Shown piece by piece: positions 24,710 to 35,743 of a stretch of DNA of 64,000 nt; the stretch's first letter is position 1, and each line of letters opens with the position of its first letter. Source of the DNA: Actinomucor elegans (Eukaryota; Mucoromycota; Mucoromycetes; Mucorales; Mucoraceae); NCBI GenBank assembly GCA_026027325.1, contig JAMSLZ010000001.1:2790001-2854000 (forward strand), read 5' to 3'. The notes beneath the pieces are model-generated. The model was given only the letters and a program-made list of their open reading frames with translations. It searched no databases and was not told where the DNA came from. Both the position numbers and the translations under genes were made by a program.

Positions 24710-25555
24710 TTATTTCAAAAGCTCTTCTCTCTCCAAGACTTCTTTGTCCAGTTTAATCAAGATCGTTGTTCTTTGAGGGAACCCATCGATTGGCACAGTA
24801 TGGGCTGTTACGCGTGCAGGCTATTAAAAAACAGACTTAGCACATGCACATCGATTTTGATATAATACTTACAAATTGACAGCCATCCAACACAGCTTCA
24901 ACAATGCCAGCTACAAACGCGTTACAATTCAGTTGTGAGAGCTCCTTTGGAACCGATATATATCTTGTAAGGATAGGCTCGTTATCAGAAATCATGTCTA
25001 TGAATATAATATTGGTTAGCTGTCTTCAGCCTTTATATCTATCGCAATCTTACATTCATCTTCGTTTTCTGTACTCTTTTCAAGCGAATCAGCTTGCTTT
25101 CCAAATAATGATTTCCACACTGTACTATGTATGAAATAAAGTACATTGATCACTTTAATCTCTCTCTTGGCTACTTTTTCTCTCCAAGCAAGTAATTCCA
25201 GGACGCGAGAACCGACTCTGTATCCATATTCGTTCAATCTAATATGGTCTGTGAATGAATGCCTTTGTGCTAGTTTGAATCCAACCTACTTTCTTTCTAA
25301 ATCTTGAATTCCATTGACTCGCTTTTGAGCATACTGCAACATCTCTGAGAATAAGAAAGTTTGAGCGCTTAGACTGACCTAAAATTCAAGTAATTTCGAA
25401 TTAATGACAAGCACTGGAGCATGAATATTGAAGGCATTTACCTCTGCTCCTCTACTTTTGTTCAAATTCTTTTCAAGAATGCTTTTGGCTCGAGCCATAC
25501 GTTGATCACTGTATACAGAAGACTGCATAGATGAACGAGGTGGTAATTCACTCAT
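24710..25555 (-). CDS. TRS31: TRAPP complex subunit TRAPPC5/TRS31
   Basis: Five minus-strand exons (25555-25442, 25378-25290, 25238-25054, 24997-24873, 24820-24710) join in frame to 207 residues. Family signatures include [23 protein letters not shown] near the N-terminus, [43 protein letters not shown] and [24 protein letters not shown]. It is a core bet3-fold subunit of TRAPP complexes, the Ypt1/Rab1 exchange factors in ER-Golgi traffic. The acidic loop ([11 protein letters not shown]) is variable in the family. It converges on eIF2D with only 23 bp between stops, so the two 3' UTRs must overlap. Confidence 0.93.
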
Positions 25556-26840
25556 CTTCTATGGGATATATATTATAGACAGAAGACCAAGTAACACCTC
25601 AAAAGCTGTAGATTTCCTGTTTTAAGCGGGGTATAAATAAGCAAACGTATGATAGGCGGACGAAAAAAAAAAATCAAAGAATTCATACTCTCCAATGATT
25701 TTCAAATAATAAAAGTCTAACGAATAATCAAAAGTGCATTAGTATAGTTTATATAGAATGCGCATCAAATGGAGTAAGTGTACATAGAAATACTTTAAAA
25801 ACATAAAATTTCCTTTGACATAAGGTATATTTTGGGAGGTTTTTTTTTAATTATTCAACTGTAAGTCAAGCATTTTATATATATAGTTTTATATGCTCTC
25901 AGACTTGCTAAGCATACTTAATAGACAATCCGTGCCTAGAAATTGCTGTTTACGAAGCCTCTACAAAGTAAAATTTGATTATTTTGAGTCTGAATACATG
26001 GCTTTGGGGATTATTATTTTCTTTAGATTTCTTGACCAATTTTGATTCAATGTCACATATGATTAACACACGTTCAGAAAAAGTGATTGAATCAAGTGGG
26101 CCAGTTATTGAAGTAAAACATAATGCATATATTGTACTTTAATGGATAAGCTTCTAATTATATGTATTTCAACTGAACTAGATAGATCTATATATTGCTT
26201 ATTCGAATCTCGCCTGAATGTCATGTTTGACGAGTATAATGCCAAACTCAGAATAACTGCTGATTCTGTGATAATCTTGGATTAAATGAGGTTGATCAAA
26301 TATATATATTACTTGTTTAGCAATCATTTATATGTATTCGCGCCACAATACATCTTTACTCATAGATATCTCGGCCAAATCTCGTGCCTGATGAGTAGTC
26401 CGTGTCCAGACTGGACTACTGCATTTAGTAAAGCTCCAAGATGTCGAGTTTTCAAAAGTTCACTGTATGCACATCTATTGATTTCTATCTTTCATTTATT
26501 ATCTGGTACCCTTTTTTTTTGTTACTTCAAGTGCCATTTATTTAGTGGTATTCGGCTGAAAACAATGGGTATCTTCTTACAATGTTTGCATTCATTATAA
26601 CTAATAAAGTAAAGACGCTTATTGGCGTTTTATTAAAAACAGTAATGTATATACAACAAAAGGTGATTATGAAGTATTTGCTAGCATAACAGTAAGAATG
26701 ATGGTTTTCACAGCATTAAAGATTTATATACGACAGTGTAATTAGTTAATTAAAAGAGCTGGTTATGTTTATTGGAATATGATGAATAAATACTATTGTC
26801 TATAATTTAAATCAATAATCTAGTTTTATTACTCTATAGC
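25556..26840. other. Intergenic region left of the YcaC-like cluster
   Basis: No supported gene. AT-rich with short open frames only. The part next to 26840 is the 3' flank of copy 1 and has AATAAA-like sequence on the minus strand that resembles the copy 4 flank (shared motif GGTTATGTTTATTGG on the plus strand, near 26760 and 38783). Confidence 0.5.
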
Positions 26841-28058
26841 CAGAGAAATTATTTGGCAGCGAGTTTGGCAGCTTCTTGAGCACCGTTGTAGGAGCTCATA
26901 ACATGAGCATAGCTAGGGATACGCTTAGCGAACAAAGCAGCCATACCGTTGATATCCTTGCGCCAGTCACGACCCAACTCACAAGCAACAGCGAACCAGT
27001 TAGTCAATTGAACACCAGCTTGTTGCATTCTCAACCAAGAAGCATCACGGACAGCTTCACTGAATGTACCGGAGGCATCGGTAACAACAAAGACTTCATA
27101 GCCAGCCTTCTTGGCAGAGAGAGCAACAAAAGTGACACAGACATCAGTGACAATACCAGAGATAATGACTTGCTTCTTGCCAGTCTTCTTGATGGCTTGA
27201 ACGAAACGCTTATCATCCCAGGCATTGATTTGACCAGGACGAGCAATATGAGGAGCACCAGGGAAGAGGCTCTTGAGCTCAGGAAGCAAAGGACCATTGG
27301 GACCATCTTCACGAGAGGTGGTAAGAATGGTGGAAGCGTTGAAGTACTTGGCGGTTTCAGCAAGACCCATAACATTGGTATAAAAAGTATCAGGGTTGTA
27401 ATCTTGGACCAAGTTGAAGAGACCGGTTTGGTGATCAACAAACAAAAAGACACTGTCCTTAACACTGAGACGGTTGTAAACGTCAGCAGCGACAGAAGAA
27501 GCCATGGCAGCAACACCAATTAAAGCAGTAGCAAGAGAGAAACGCATTATATATATAAAAGTAGTATAAAACGGTTGTTTAGATAAAGAAACCTGAACTC
27601 CCAAAATCAGGTTCCTTTTTATATAAGTTCCAAATTTGCATGCAACCGATAGATTTGTCACCCATGGCACTATTTCAAGTCATCGCTTACTATAGGTAAC
27701 ATCCCGCACTGACTTTTGAGTCTTTAAACCCCGTTGTGAGAGGACGATTTACTAATGATTACCAAGGATTACAAGAGAAAGATGGAGTGGAGTACCAATC
27801 TTATAAAGGTATACCACGTGTTTGAAGTGACACAGCTAGAACACTACAATCGACTGACAGAGTATACACCATAAATCTCTTGCACGCGTCTTTTCTAGTT
27901 TCCGAGGCTCATTTACAATCGGACCTTTAGATCTATGTAGCTTAGATGAAGTATATGTAACTTATTACCATTCATCTTTGCTATATGATATATTCGTTCA
28001 AATCTAATCAACTAATAATTCTACTAGCTCTCTTGACGACCACTCTTGATTATTAGTG
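26841..28058 (-). repeat. Inverted repeat 1, left arm (1218 bp)
   Basis: This arm matches 30409-31626 in inverted orientation with equal length and no difference found in the blocks I compared, covering most of it. It contains copy 1 of the YcaC-like gene plus about 510 bp of upstream sequence. Identity stops about 8 bp past the stop codon on the outer side and at TTATTAGTG on the inner side. Confidence 0.9.
26849..27547 (-). CDS. YcaC-like isochorismatase-family hydrolase, secreted; copy 1
   Basis: Single exon, 232 residues. Residues 1-21 (MRFSLATALIGVAAMASSVAA) form a classic secretory signal peptide. The rest is a complete isochorismatase-fold cysteine hydrolase. Asp38 (VDHQTG) and Cys137 (GIVTDVCVTF) sit at catalytic positions, with Arg103 (ARPGQ) where most relatives have Lys. 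Within the fold the protein is closest to bacterial YcaC (EDGPNGPLLPELK, ARPGQINAWD, VTDASGTFSE, CELGRDWR), an enzyme family whose substrate is unknown. It has no introns, unlike most neighbours, and strong codon preference (GCT/GCC, AAG, CTC), suggesting high expression. It diverges head-to-head from copy 2, and its DNA appears identical to that copy through the coding region. ATG at 27547 is chosen over longer in-frame extension because of the signal peptide. Confidence 0.9.
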   Translation of the reverse strand: MRFSLATALIGVAAMASSVAADVYNRLSVKDSVFLFVDHQTGLFNLVQDYNPDTFYTNVMGLAETAKYFNASTILTTSREDGPNGPLLPELKSLFPGAPHIARPGQINAWDDKRFVQAIKKTGKKQVIISGIVTDVCVTFVALSAKKAGYEVFVVTDASGTFSEAVRDASWLRMQQAGVQLTNWFAVACELGRDWRKDINGMAALFAKRIPSYAHVMSSYNGAQEAAKLAAK

Positions 28059-30408
28059 CCACATCCGGAGAACAAAAATTCAACTATTTTCGTTACATTT
28101 CCGTTGTGCTATATAACTCAATATAATTCAATGATATTCGATATTAGACAATTTTTTTTTCTATAATCTGGGCCCATTGTGGGAAAGGAAATTTACTTTC
28201 ATAGAGCTTCGTTGATAGATGAAAAAAGTACACTTTTTTGCAGTTTCATAGATTAATCAACTTAAAGTAATAATGCTAGGTTCTTATATATCACTGTATA
28301 GAGTGATAATACTTATACATACATATATACGTATGACGCACTCAAAATATAATGTATTGCCTAGTACTCTGACAACTATACTTGCTCTTTTAAACTTCTA
28401 ATCTGTCAATGGTAAGGACTTGCTATTATCTGACGTTAGTCACTAAACCTCTATTTAGTTTGCATACGGTTCTCCAAAAGAGCAGAATCTTTATGATTTT
28501 AGAGAAGTAGGTATAAGCAAATTGACCAGTGACATGTTCAATGTTTCTAAGTTTTTACTACCTTTTTTCTATTGAAACAAACAGATGTAAAGATTACTTT
28601 ATTGGTAATGATTAATATAAAGATGGTATGAATTATTTATTTCAGTTTTGCCTTTTTTCTATTAAACTAGTAATAAGAAAAAGTATCGAAGTAGTGAAAA
28701 CAATAAAACTAAGTTAGACAATTGAAGATCATAGGAAGTAGTTTCAAATATATCTATAGTTAATGTACGATTCAAGAACAGCCGAAGCTAGAAAGACTTT
28801 TGTACATATGGATTTACCATGATTAAATTAATTCCATTACTACAAAGTAGTAGAGCTGCTTTAGGTAACCTGCTATATTCATACCTGTTTCTTAATATAT
28901 AGAAATCAGGTACCAAAGGAATAGACTCTGCTTGTTCAAGCAACAAATGTTCAAGAACAAGATTAAGAAAAAGAGAAATCCAGCAGTACCAACTTCGAAC
29001 AAAAGCCTTATACTGGCCATATAATAAAATCGTATCCACTAACAGATCAAGGATCGACCAAGAAAACCCTTTGAATTGTGGGTAGTTTACTAGAAGAAGA
29101 TGCTACTTTTTTATGAGAAAAGCTTTAATAACTGTATATTAACATATGCTTATATTGGAGCGTTTCAATAGTTTTATATCCATATGTCGTAATGACTTGG
29201 AGATATTCGCAATATAGCTTATATGATTTTATTTACTTGATGTCTTAATTGCACCCGCAGAACGGCGAGACCTCGGATAAATCATTTTGGTATTCAACCA
29301 TGTAATATTTAATCTATTACAAGATGCGCAATAGTGAATTCCTGGTTCTTTTTTTTTTAATCTGTATAATAAAATACAGCCCCATGTTCTACGAGATGAC
29401 ATTCTTATTGTCCCTTTATTAATACTTAAGATACATAAACTATCTAGATATCTAAATTAATTTCCATCAAATGTCACGTCTAGTTAGCATTACAAGTCCA
29501 TAATGAACCATTGTATCTATTAAATTATTTACTTGACTAAACTTTAATCAACAGTGACAATACATTATAAAATTTTGTATAAATTAGTAGATCTAAGATG
29601 TATAGATATATCGGTCCAATAACGCATCAAATTGTCTTATATAATTAAATTAAGTTGATGTATCTATTAGATATACTGCTTAGCCAGAGTGCAACGCTTG
29701 TTAAAAGCAATGGTGAATTACTTAAACTCCATAAAGGTGACTGAGTTTGTTGTAAATTTTGTTATATCATGGAAATCATGTAAAAAAATATATTAATGAA
29801 ATTCCATTAGATTTAATATTTTCTATTGATTATAATTTCAATGAAGTTTACAGTGTGATTTATCAATACATTTTTATGTAGTTGAATTGAAATTAATAGA
29901 AATTTCGTCGACGATTTCAGTTGCATGGATTTATATGGATCAATTAAGCTAAACTAAAACTAATGAAATTCATGGAGGGCAAAAAGTTGTATAGAAGCTA
30001 CATGAAAACCCCAAAAAAATTGAATAAAACCGGATGGCTTTCCTGTAGTAGGTAGCTACTATATGAGGCCTAAAAAATTATTGATAAATTTCAAACTAAC
30101 CTTTGAATAACAAAAATGTTCAAATATACAAAATATAGGATTTCCTTGAATATAAAGTCGATTTTTTTTTGTTTGGCTATTCGAAGATAATTCGAGTATT
30201 TTACATAAAAGATGGTCTTCCAAAATACTATTTCACACTATAGAATTAAAATTGTGTTACTAACAGGATATGCCTTGAAATTTTACTCTATACGTTTCAG
30301 AAAAAAAAAGAGGGAATAAATAAATATTATACCTAAAAGCATTTCCCTTACATTTCCCATTTCTCATCCTTCTAGATACAGTGTTATGTACTAGTTCCCC
30401 GGATAAGA
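28059..30408. other. 2.35-kb spacer of inverted repeat 1
   Basis: AT-rich, no convincing gene on either strand. It separates the two divergent promoter regions carried by the arms. A motif at about 30093-30130 (TTTGAATAACAAAAA) recurs near 34811 and, with one change, near 62744. Confidence 0.5.
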
Positions 30409-30840
30409 CACTAATAATCAAGAGTGGTCGTCAAGAGAGCTAGTAGAATTATTAGTTGATTAGATTTGAACGAATATATCATATAGCAAAGATGAATGGT
30501 AATAAGTTACATATACTTCATCTAAGCTACATAGATCTAAAGGTCCGATTGTAAATGAGCCTCGGAAACTAGAAAAGACGCGTGCAAGAGATTTATGGTG
30601 TATACTCTGTCAGTCGATTGTAGTGTTCTAGCTGTGTCACTTCAAACACGTGGTATACCTTTATAAGATTGGTACTCCACTCCATCTTTCTCTTGTAATC
30701 CTTGGTAATCATTAGTAAATCGTCCTCTCACAACGGGGTTTAAAGACTCAAAAGTCAGTGCGGGATGTTACCTATAGTAAGCGATGACTTGAAATAGTGC
30801 CATGGGTGACAAATCTATCGGTTGCATGCAAATTTGGAAC

Positions 30841-30919
30841 TTATATAAAAAGGAACCTGATTTTGGGAGTTCAGGTTTCTTTATCTAAACAACCGTTTTA
30901 TACTACTTTTATATATATA
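30841..30919 (+). promoter_or_regulatory. Core promoter of YcaC-like copy 2 (same in copies 1 and 4)
   Basis: A TATA-like TTATATAAAAAGG (30841-30853) is followed by a dyad, ACCTGA-N10-TCAGGT (30855-30876), then a pyrimidine-rich stretch and the ATG at 30920. Copies 1 and 4 have the same sequence. Copy 3 keeps CATATAAAAGGA but has lost the dyad. The dyad could be a factor site or a 5' UTR hairpin. Confidence 0.55.
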
Positions 30920-31618
30920 ATGCGTTTCTCTCTTGCTACTGCTTTAATTGGTGTTGCTGCCATGGCTTCTTCTGTCGCTGCTGACGTTTACAACCGTCTC
31001 AGTGTTAAGGACAGTGTCTTTTTGTTTGTTGATCACCAAACCGGTCTCTTCAACTTGGTCCAAGATTACAACCCTGATACTTTTTATACCAATGTTATGG
31101 GTCTTGCTGAAACCGCCAAGTACTTCAACGCTTCCACCATTCTTACCACCTCTCGTGAAGATGGTCCCAATGGTCCTTTGCTTCCTGAGCTCAAGAGCCT
31201 CTTCCCTGGTGCTCCTCATATTGCTCGTCCTGGTCAAATCAATGCCTGGGATGATAAGCGTTTCGTTCAAGCCATCAAGAAGACTGGCAAGAAGCAAGTC
31301 ATTATCTCTGGTATTGTCACTGATGTCTGTGTCACTTTTGTTGCTCTCTCTGCCAAGAAGGCTGGCTATGAAGTCTTTGTTGTTACCGATGCCTCCGGTA
31401 CATTCAGTGAAGCTGTCCGTGATGCTTCTTGGTTGAGAATGCAACAAGCTGGTGTTCAATTGACTAACTGGTTCGCTGTTGCTTGTGAGTTGGGTCGTGA
31501 CTGGCGCAAGGATATCAACGGTATGGCTGCTTTGTTCGCTAAGCGTATCCCTAGCTATGCTCATGTTATGAGCTCCTACAACGGTGCTCAAGAAGCTGCC
31601 AAACTCGCTGCCAAATAA
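30920..31618 (+). CDS. YcaC-like isochorismatase-family hydrolase, secreted; copy 2
   Basis: Encodes the same 232-residue protein as copy 1, with the same signal peptide, Asp38/Arg103/Cys137 set and C-terminal KLAAK. Relative to copies 3 and 4 it has APHIARPG and DDKRF where those have APYIARPG and DDERF. Single exon. It is transcribed away from copy 1, with 3372 bp between the two ATGs. Probable function is extracellular or vesicular hydrolysis of an unknown small amide or ester, and this is inference from the fold. The 3' UTR contains AATAAA near 31704. Confidence 0.9.
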   Translation: MRFSLATALIGVAAMASSVAADVYNRLSVKDSVFLFVDHQTGLFNLVQDYNPDTFYTNVMGLAETAKYFNASTILTTSREDGPNGPLLPELKSLFPGAPHIARPGQINAWDDKRFVQAIKKTGKKQVIISGIVTDVCVTFVALSAKKAGYEVFVVTDASGTFSEAVRDASWLRMQQAGVQLTNWFAVACELGRDWRKDINGMAALFAKRIPSYAHVMSSYNGAQEAAKLAAK

Positions 31619-31914
31619 TTTCTCTGACTAAAACACTAACAAAGCATGCTTTTTAAAGTATAAATAGTAATATTCTTCATTTCCTGTAAATTTGTCATAT
31701 TTTAATAAACATAAATCCATCTTGTAACTAAACCAAACAATTGCATAATCCTATGTATCTAACACTAAGTTATAATTTTTATTAATATGCTGGTGAATAT
31801 CTCCTGATTGGTTTTCTCAAGCTAATCAACTTTATTTAACAAGTATTAGCTTCACCTTTACTATCAAAGTTAACCTTTGGCCGTGTTTTCTTTTCTTACT
31901 TGAAGATGTAGATT

Positions 31915-32215
31915 TGTTATAATAATAACAACTGCTATAAGGTTATTTCAATAGCCAAGAAATCAACTCTATAATAAAGCATCTATGAGACAAGTATACA
32001 CAATAACAGTTAGAAATGGCCTCTGGATCATCTATCTATTATTGAATCATACATCAACTATGGCTAATAGATCGGTAGTTTCAACTTATTCGTTACAGCC
32101 AATACATTCTAGATCATTTTCCAAATAGATTATACAAAATACATAACTATATACTCCCCCCCCCCCCTCTCTCTCTTTTCCAATAGTCTCTTAAGAAATA
32201 AATACAGTTCCAAAA
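31915..32215 (+). repeat. Dispersed repeat, copy related to 14081-14340
   Basis: Same block order as 14081-14340: CAATAGCC, AATCAACTCTA, GTTAGAAATGG, ATCAACTATG, TTTCAACTT, a pyrimidine run (here C12 then CTCTCTCT) and CTTAAGAAATAA. No coding frame or terminal repeats found. Confidence 0.5.
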
Positions 32216-32289
32216 AGTATTTGTTTATTTTGAACCTATCTCAAGATTTATCTTGAATTGCAGTATTCGCTCGTTTAAAATATGTTCTT

Positions 32290-32690
32290 TTAGCTATCCG
32301 CTGCTGCATTTCACCATTTTTAATAAATAATGAAAAATACAGATAAGCTTCTTTTTACCGTGATGCAGGAATTGTGCCCTAATCTATATCTTACCTGGAA
32401 CAAGGCGGAATCGAATGTAGGTAATGGGCTCTTTAGACATGCGAGGTACAACGTGAATTATATTTGGTAAAATCTCAAATGTAACTTCTTCGTCCATTAG
32501 GTTGGCCCAATGTGCGTTTTTAATGATATTTGATTTGCTCCCTTCTGGAGAGGAAGAAAGAAAAGGAAAGCAATTTGGGAAATTCTTGTGGCTCTGTAAA
32601 ATAACGCATTTGTATCAATCGTTTTACTTGATTAATGATACAGCAGTCTTCAATGCTCACTGATTCAGACGCGTTACCTAAAAAAAAAAA
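32290..32690 (-). pseudogene. Possible gene remnant with one well-formed exon
   Basis: On the minus strand two overlapping frames look protein-like. One (about 32680-32550) reads SESVSIEDCCIINQVKRLI and MRYFTEPQEFPKLL. The other (about 32590-32394) reads NIIKNAHWANLMDEEVTFEI, HVVPRMSKEPITYIRFRLVP and ends at a good GT donor (GTAAGATA). They lie in different frames with no intron of normal size between them, which suggests a frameshifted fragment. I do not recognise the family. An alternative is an unspliced real gene with exons I failed to join. Confidence 0.3.
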
Positions 32691-33692
32691 AAAAAGTTGT
32701 GTTCACATTGGATCGATCAATAGTCCCTGCTTGACCTAATTTAACAATATTGTGCTCGTTCTTGTTTCAATGTGAAATTATCCAATTGTGGTTACTGTTT
32801 CGATATATTTTTTTAAGCTGGCGATTCAAATAACAACAAATAGTATACTCTGCCTTAAACTGGCTCTACCAATGACGATGTTGGATATGCTTCCACAAAC
32901 TGCATTTGACAGCCTTTACATAACTTCAGCCCCAATTACGATAGATGTCAGATTTATCTCCTTACCAAATGACATCAACCCAGTTTTGATTTAACTGTAA
33001 CATCGGAATCTTGCCTTTAAAGTGTATGACAAAAAAAAAAAAAAAAAAAAAGAAGGTTAATAACTCGTAGTATAATCAGAATATCTAAATTTTACAATGC
33101 CGCTGCCAGGAATAATAATCAACTGAATGTGGCTGTGCACTTCTTGGTTACCAATGATTTAGAAAAAGTTGTGCGAATTAGGAACAAGCGGTGCATTCGA
33201 CAATATATTAATCTACTATTTGAGAAAATTAACTGTAGTAAATATATCAATTTAATATGGATTACGTTGCCAGTAGCTTCCTTTAGCTGACCAAGTATAG
33301 TAGTTTTTAAGCATATACATTGCTCATAGCCAGCAGTATCAATATCTATACTGAATATTGATCCTGTGGTACCCTATTGAATAGTTACACTAATAAAAAC
33401 CTATTTATTGTCAGACAACTAAAAGCGGGACAGTCATCACTTACAAAGCATTCTTTTCGTGATGTTTAACGAGCCAACTATCTTGTACCTGGTCTGTAGG
33501 TTTATCAATACTCAAAATGTTGCTTTTATTCCTATTTAGTATAATCCTTCTTCGTTAGGGATCTGTCGATGCCTTGTTACTATTGCTGTTTTAATCAAAT
33601 TTGCCGCGGCTCCAAAAAAAAAAAAAAAAAATCGCCAGAAGCTAGTACAACGTGAGATCCTTGGTAACCAGCAATGGTGTACCTTGAAGATT

Positions 33693-33917
33693 TCAGCAAT
33701 TTTTTAGCGCGATGAATTCTAATGCTGGTACAGGACTACTGTCTCTATTAACGTAATTATCAGTGTACTCATCACTGCCCCAATTGCTATGGGTGAAATC
33801 AATACCAGCATTCTTGCTGAGAATAGGATCCATGTTTATAGTAATTGGATAATAGTTACTAGGGTTGCTAGGAAAGTCCTTGCTGGTGCTAGCGCAAGTA
33901 GAATTAATATCGTCCAT
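33693..33917 (-). CDS. Small hypothetical ORF with upstream TATA box
   Basis: A 74-codon ATG frame rich in Asn, Ser and Asp (MDDINSTCASTSKDFPSNPS at the start, VPALEFIALKNC at the end). A TATA-like TTTTATATAACC lies about 45 bp upstream on the same strand, similar to the spacing seen in the YcaC-like genes. There is no signal peptide, domain or homologue that I recognise. It could be an exon of a decayed gene or chance. Confidence 0.3.
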   Translation of the reverse strand: MDDINSTCASTSKDFPSNPSNYYPITINMDPILSKNAGIDFTHSNWGSDEYTDNYVNRDSSPVPALEFIALKNC

Positions 33918-34490
33918 TGTGTGTAATAATTCGCTCGCTTGAGTCTCGTTGCATGGTTATATAAAAGAAAGAAAAAAAATATGGCTAGTCAGGATATTGC
34001 AAGGTGGTATATATACATATATTAATTTTCCATGCTTCTCGTAAAACTCTGACAATAAGTACTTTAATAGTACTCTGCAACTAAAAACGCTATGAATAAA
34101 GAGGGCTTGAAATTAACTGGCAACAGCCAAGATTAGCCAATCAACTAGATTCTACGACTCAATGATGGTAAGCTCGCGATATTTTATTTAGAGGTGTCTT
34201 TGATTAAGTAAAAAGGTTATTGTTTCCAGTCGAACAAAGTGTTAGTAAATGTGTATAATATGGTCAAGTTAAAAAAGTATTGTAGCCTAGATGTATCAAC
34301 TTATTGTAAACATAATGAATTACCAAATAGATGCGACATTTAATTGGAATATATAAACCAGGATATTTAGAGATGAAAAGGTATTGCAGTATGAAATATA
34401 TATAATTCATTACTAATTATGAACAGATAAATATGTCTGATGGATCATATGGTTAGTGCAAGGTTATAGTACATACAACAATCTATTGTG

Positions 34491-34727
34491 TCAGATGCAA
34501 CATTCAATCGAGATCGGTCGAGTGATCGATAAATTTACTACTCTTTTAATTCAGGCAAATTGTATGTAATTTGCTGTCATTCATTCAATACAATGCAATA
34601 CAATACAATACAATTAGCGCACTAAACCCAAATAAAGGCTTTAGTACACAGAAAAGCTCTTTTTTAACGTTTACTATTAATCAAATGCGACATTTAATCG
34701 AGATCAGTCGGGAGATCTAGAAATGTT
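34491..34727 (+). repeat. Pair of ~45-bp diverged repeats
   Basis: TCAGATGCAACATTCAATCG at 34491-34510 and TCAAATGCGACATTTAATCG at 34681-34700 start two blocks of about 45 bp that continue with GAGATC[AG]GTCG. A shorter relative (GATGCGACATTTAAT) lies at 34330. Between them, at about 34588-34616, is an ATACA/ATGCA microsatellite. Confidence 0.45.
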
Positions 34728-35743
34728 TAGAAACATGGTATGAAAAAAAAGAAAGTACGTGTATTTTGATTGGCTAGTAGATATTTGCCTTGTTTATACA
34801 GCCTGACTTTTTGAATAACAAAAACATTTAGATGAGTGTAAGTTGTTTTACTGAACTTGTTGAAAATTAAAACGCACACTGAGTTATACACTGACTATGT
34901 AGCTATTCTATAAAACTGCGTAGCTAACTTCAGCGTAAACTTGGTCCTTTAAACTTTCTGTTATAGAACCATAACTCGAATGCTTTATAAACCTGAAAAT
35001 ACCAAATCAAATAAGATCACATATCCTTAACTGCACCAAATCTAGGTTACTAATAAACTATATCTATAAAATAGCATATTCGTGCTCCATAAAAAAAAAG
35101 TTGACGGAATTTTGATCTAGGGGCATTTCCTTACAATTTTCAGGAATCATCCCATGTTCAGCATCTCTAGATCTCTGACCTATCTCGGTTCAATATCGCT
35201 TATGATGGCTAATGCATGTTGAAAATGAGGCAGCCACCGCATCTACTATGACTAATATTTGATAGAATCACGAATAGTATGTCATATCTAATCGAATGGC
35301 AGTAAATTACATAAAGCCTCACCTAAACTAAATCAGCAACATCCGATAGCAAATAACTATTGGCAACCAAAGACTTAGGCGAGCTATGTAACATCTGTTC
35401 TGGCAGAATTTGGACATATTTTGTAACATTATGGTTGTGTCACTGGAAACACATCGAATGCCGTTATACGATTGACACTCCACTCGGTCTATCTCTCTCT
35501 CTCTCTCTTTTTTGTAACCTTTGATAATCATTAGTAAACTGCACTGCCACAACTGAGTTTAAAGGCATAAAATCAATGCAGGTGTTAGTAGGACCGGATC
35601 TTATGGTAAACGATGACTTGAAGACCTGAGCTTGACTAACAAATGTATTGACTACGTGCAAACCTAGAATTCATATAAAAGGACCCGATTTCAACAGTTC
35701 AAGTTTCTTTATCTAACAACCGTTTTATACTGCTCTCTATACA

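Larger units (their letters stand above)
30409..31626 (+). repeat. Inverted repeat 1, right arm (1218 bp)
   Basis: Partner of 26841-28058 in opposite orientation. Equal arm length shows no net indel. It holds copy 2 with its upstream region. Immediately outside, the 3' flank (ACTAAAACACTAAC...) is unlike that of copy 1 except for scattered blocks such as AATAAACATAA. Confidence 0.9.
31627..35743. other. 4.1-kb gene-poor region between copies 2 and 3
   Basis: Mostly AT-rich and non-coding. It contains a dispersed repeat (31915-32215), a possible gene remnant (32290-32690), one small ORF with a TATA box (33693-33917) and short diverged repeats at 34491-34535 and 34680-34727. The last ~200 bp is a diverged relative of the copy 4 upstream region. 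Homopolymers occur at 32156-32167 (C12) and near 33030 and 33613 (poly-A). Confidence 0.5.

Noticed and set aside
26876..27523. Long antisense ORFs (215-223 codons) opposite all four YcaC-like genes, plus a 162-codon sense-strand frame
   Set aside because: They are shadows produced by strong codon bias. They have no protein-like features, and the real frame carries the signal peptide and catalytic motifs.
28788..29039. 83-codon minus-strand ORF in the spacer of inverted repeat 1
   Set aside because: Starts from a non-ATG codon and has no recognisable feature. The spacer otherwise looks non-coding.
26841..31626. CRISPR or phage-type invertible element reading of the inverted repeats
   Set aside because: The genome is eukaryotic, and no recombinase or array is near. 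Gene conversion explains the pattern.
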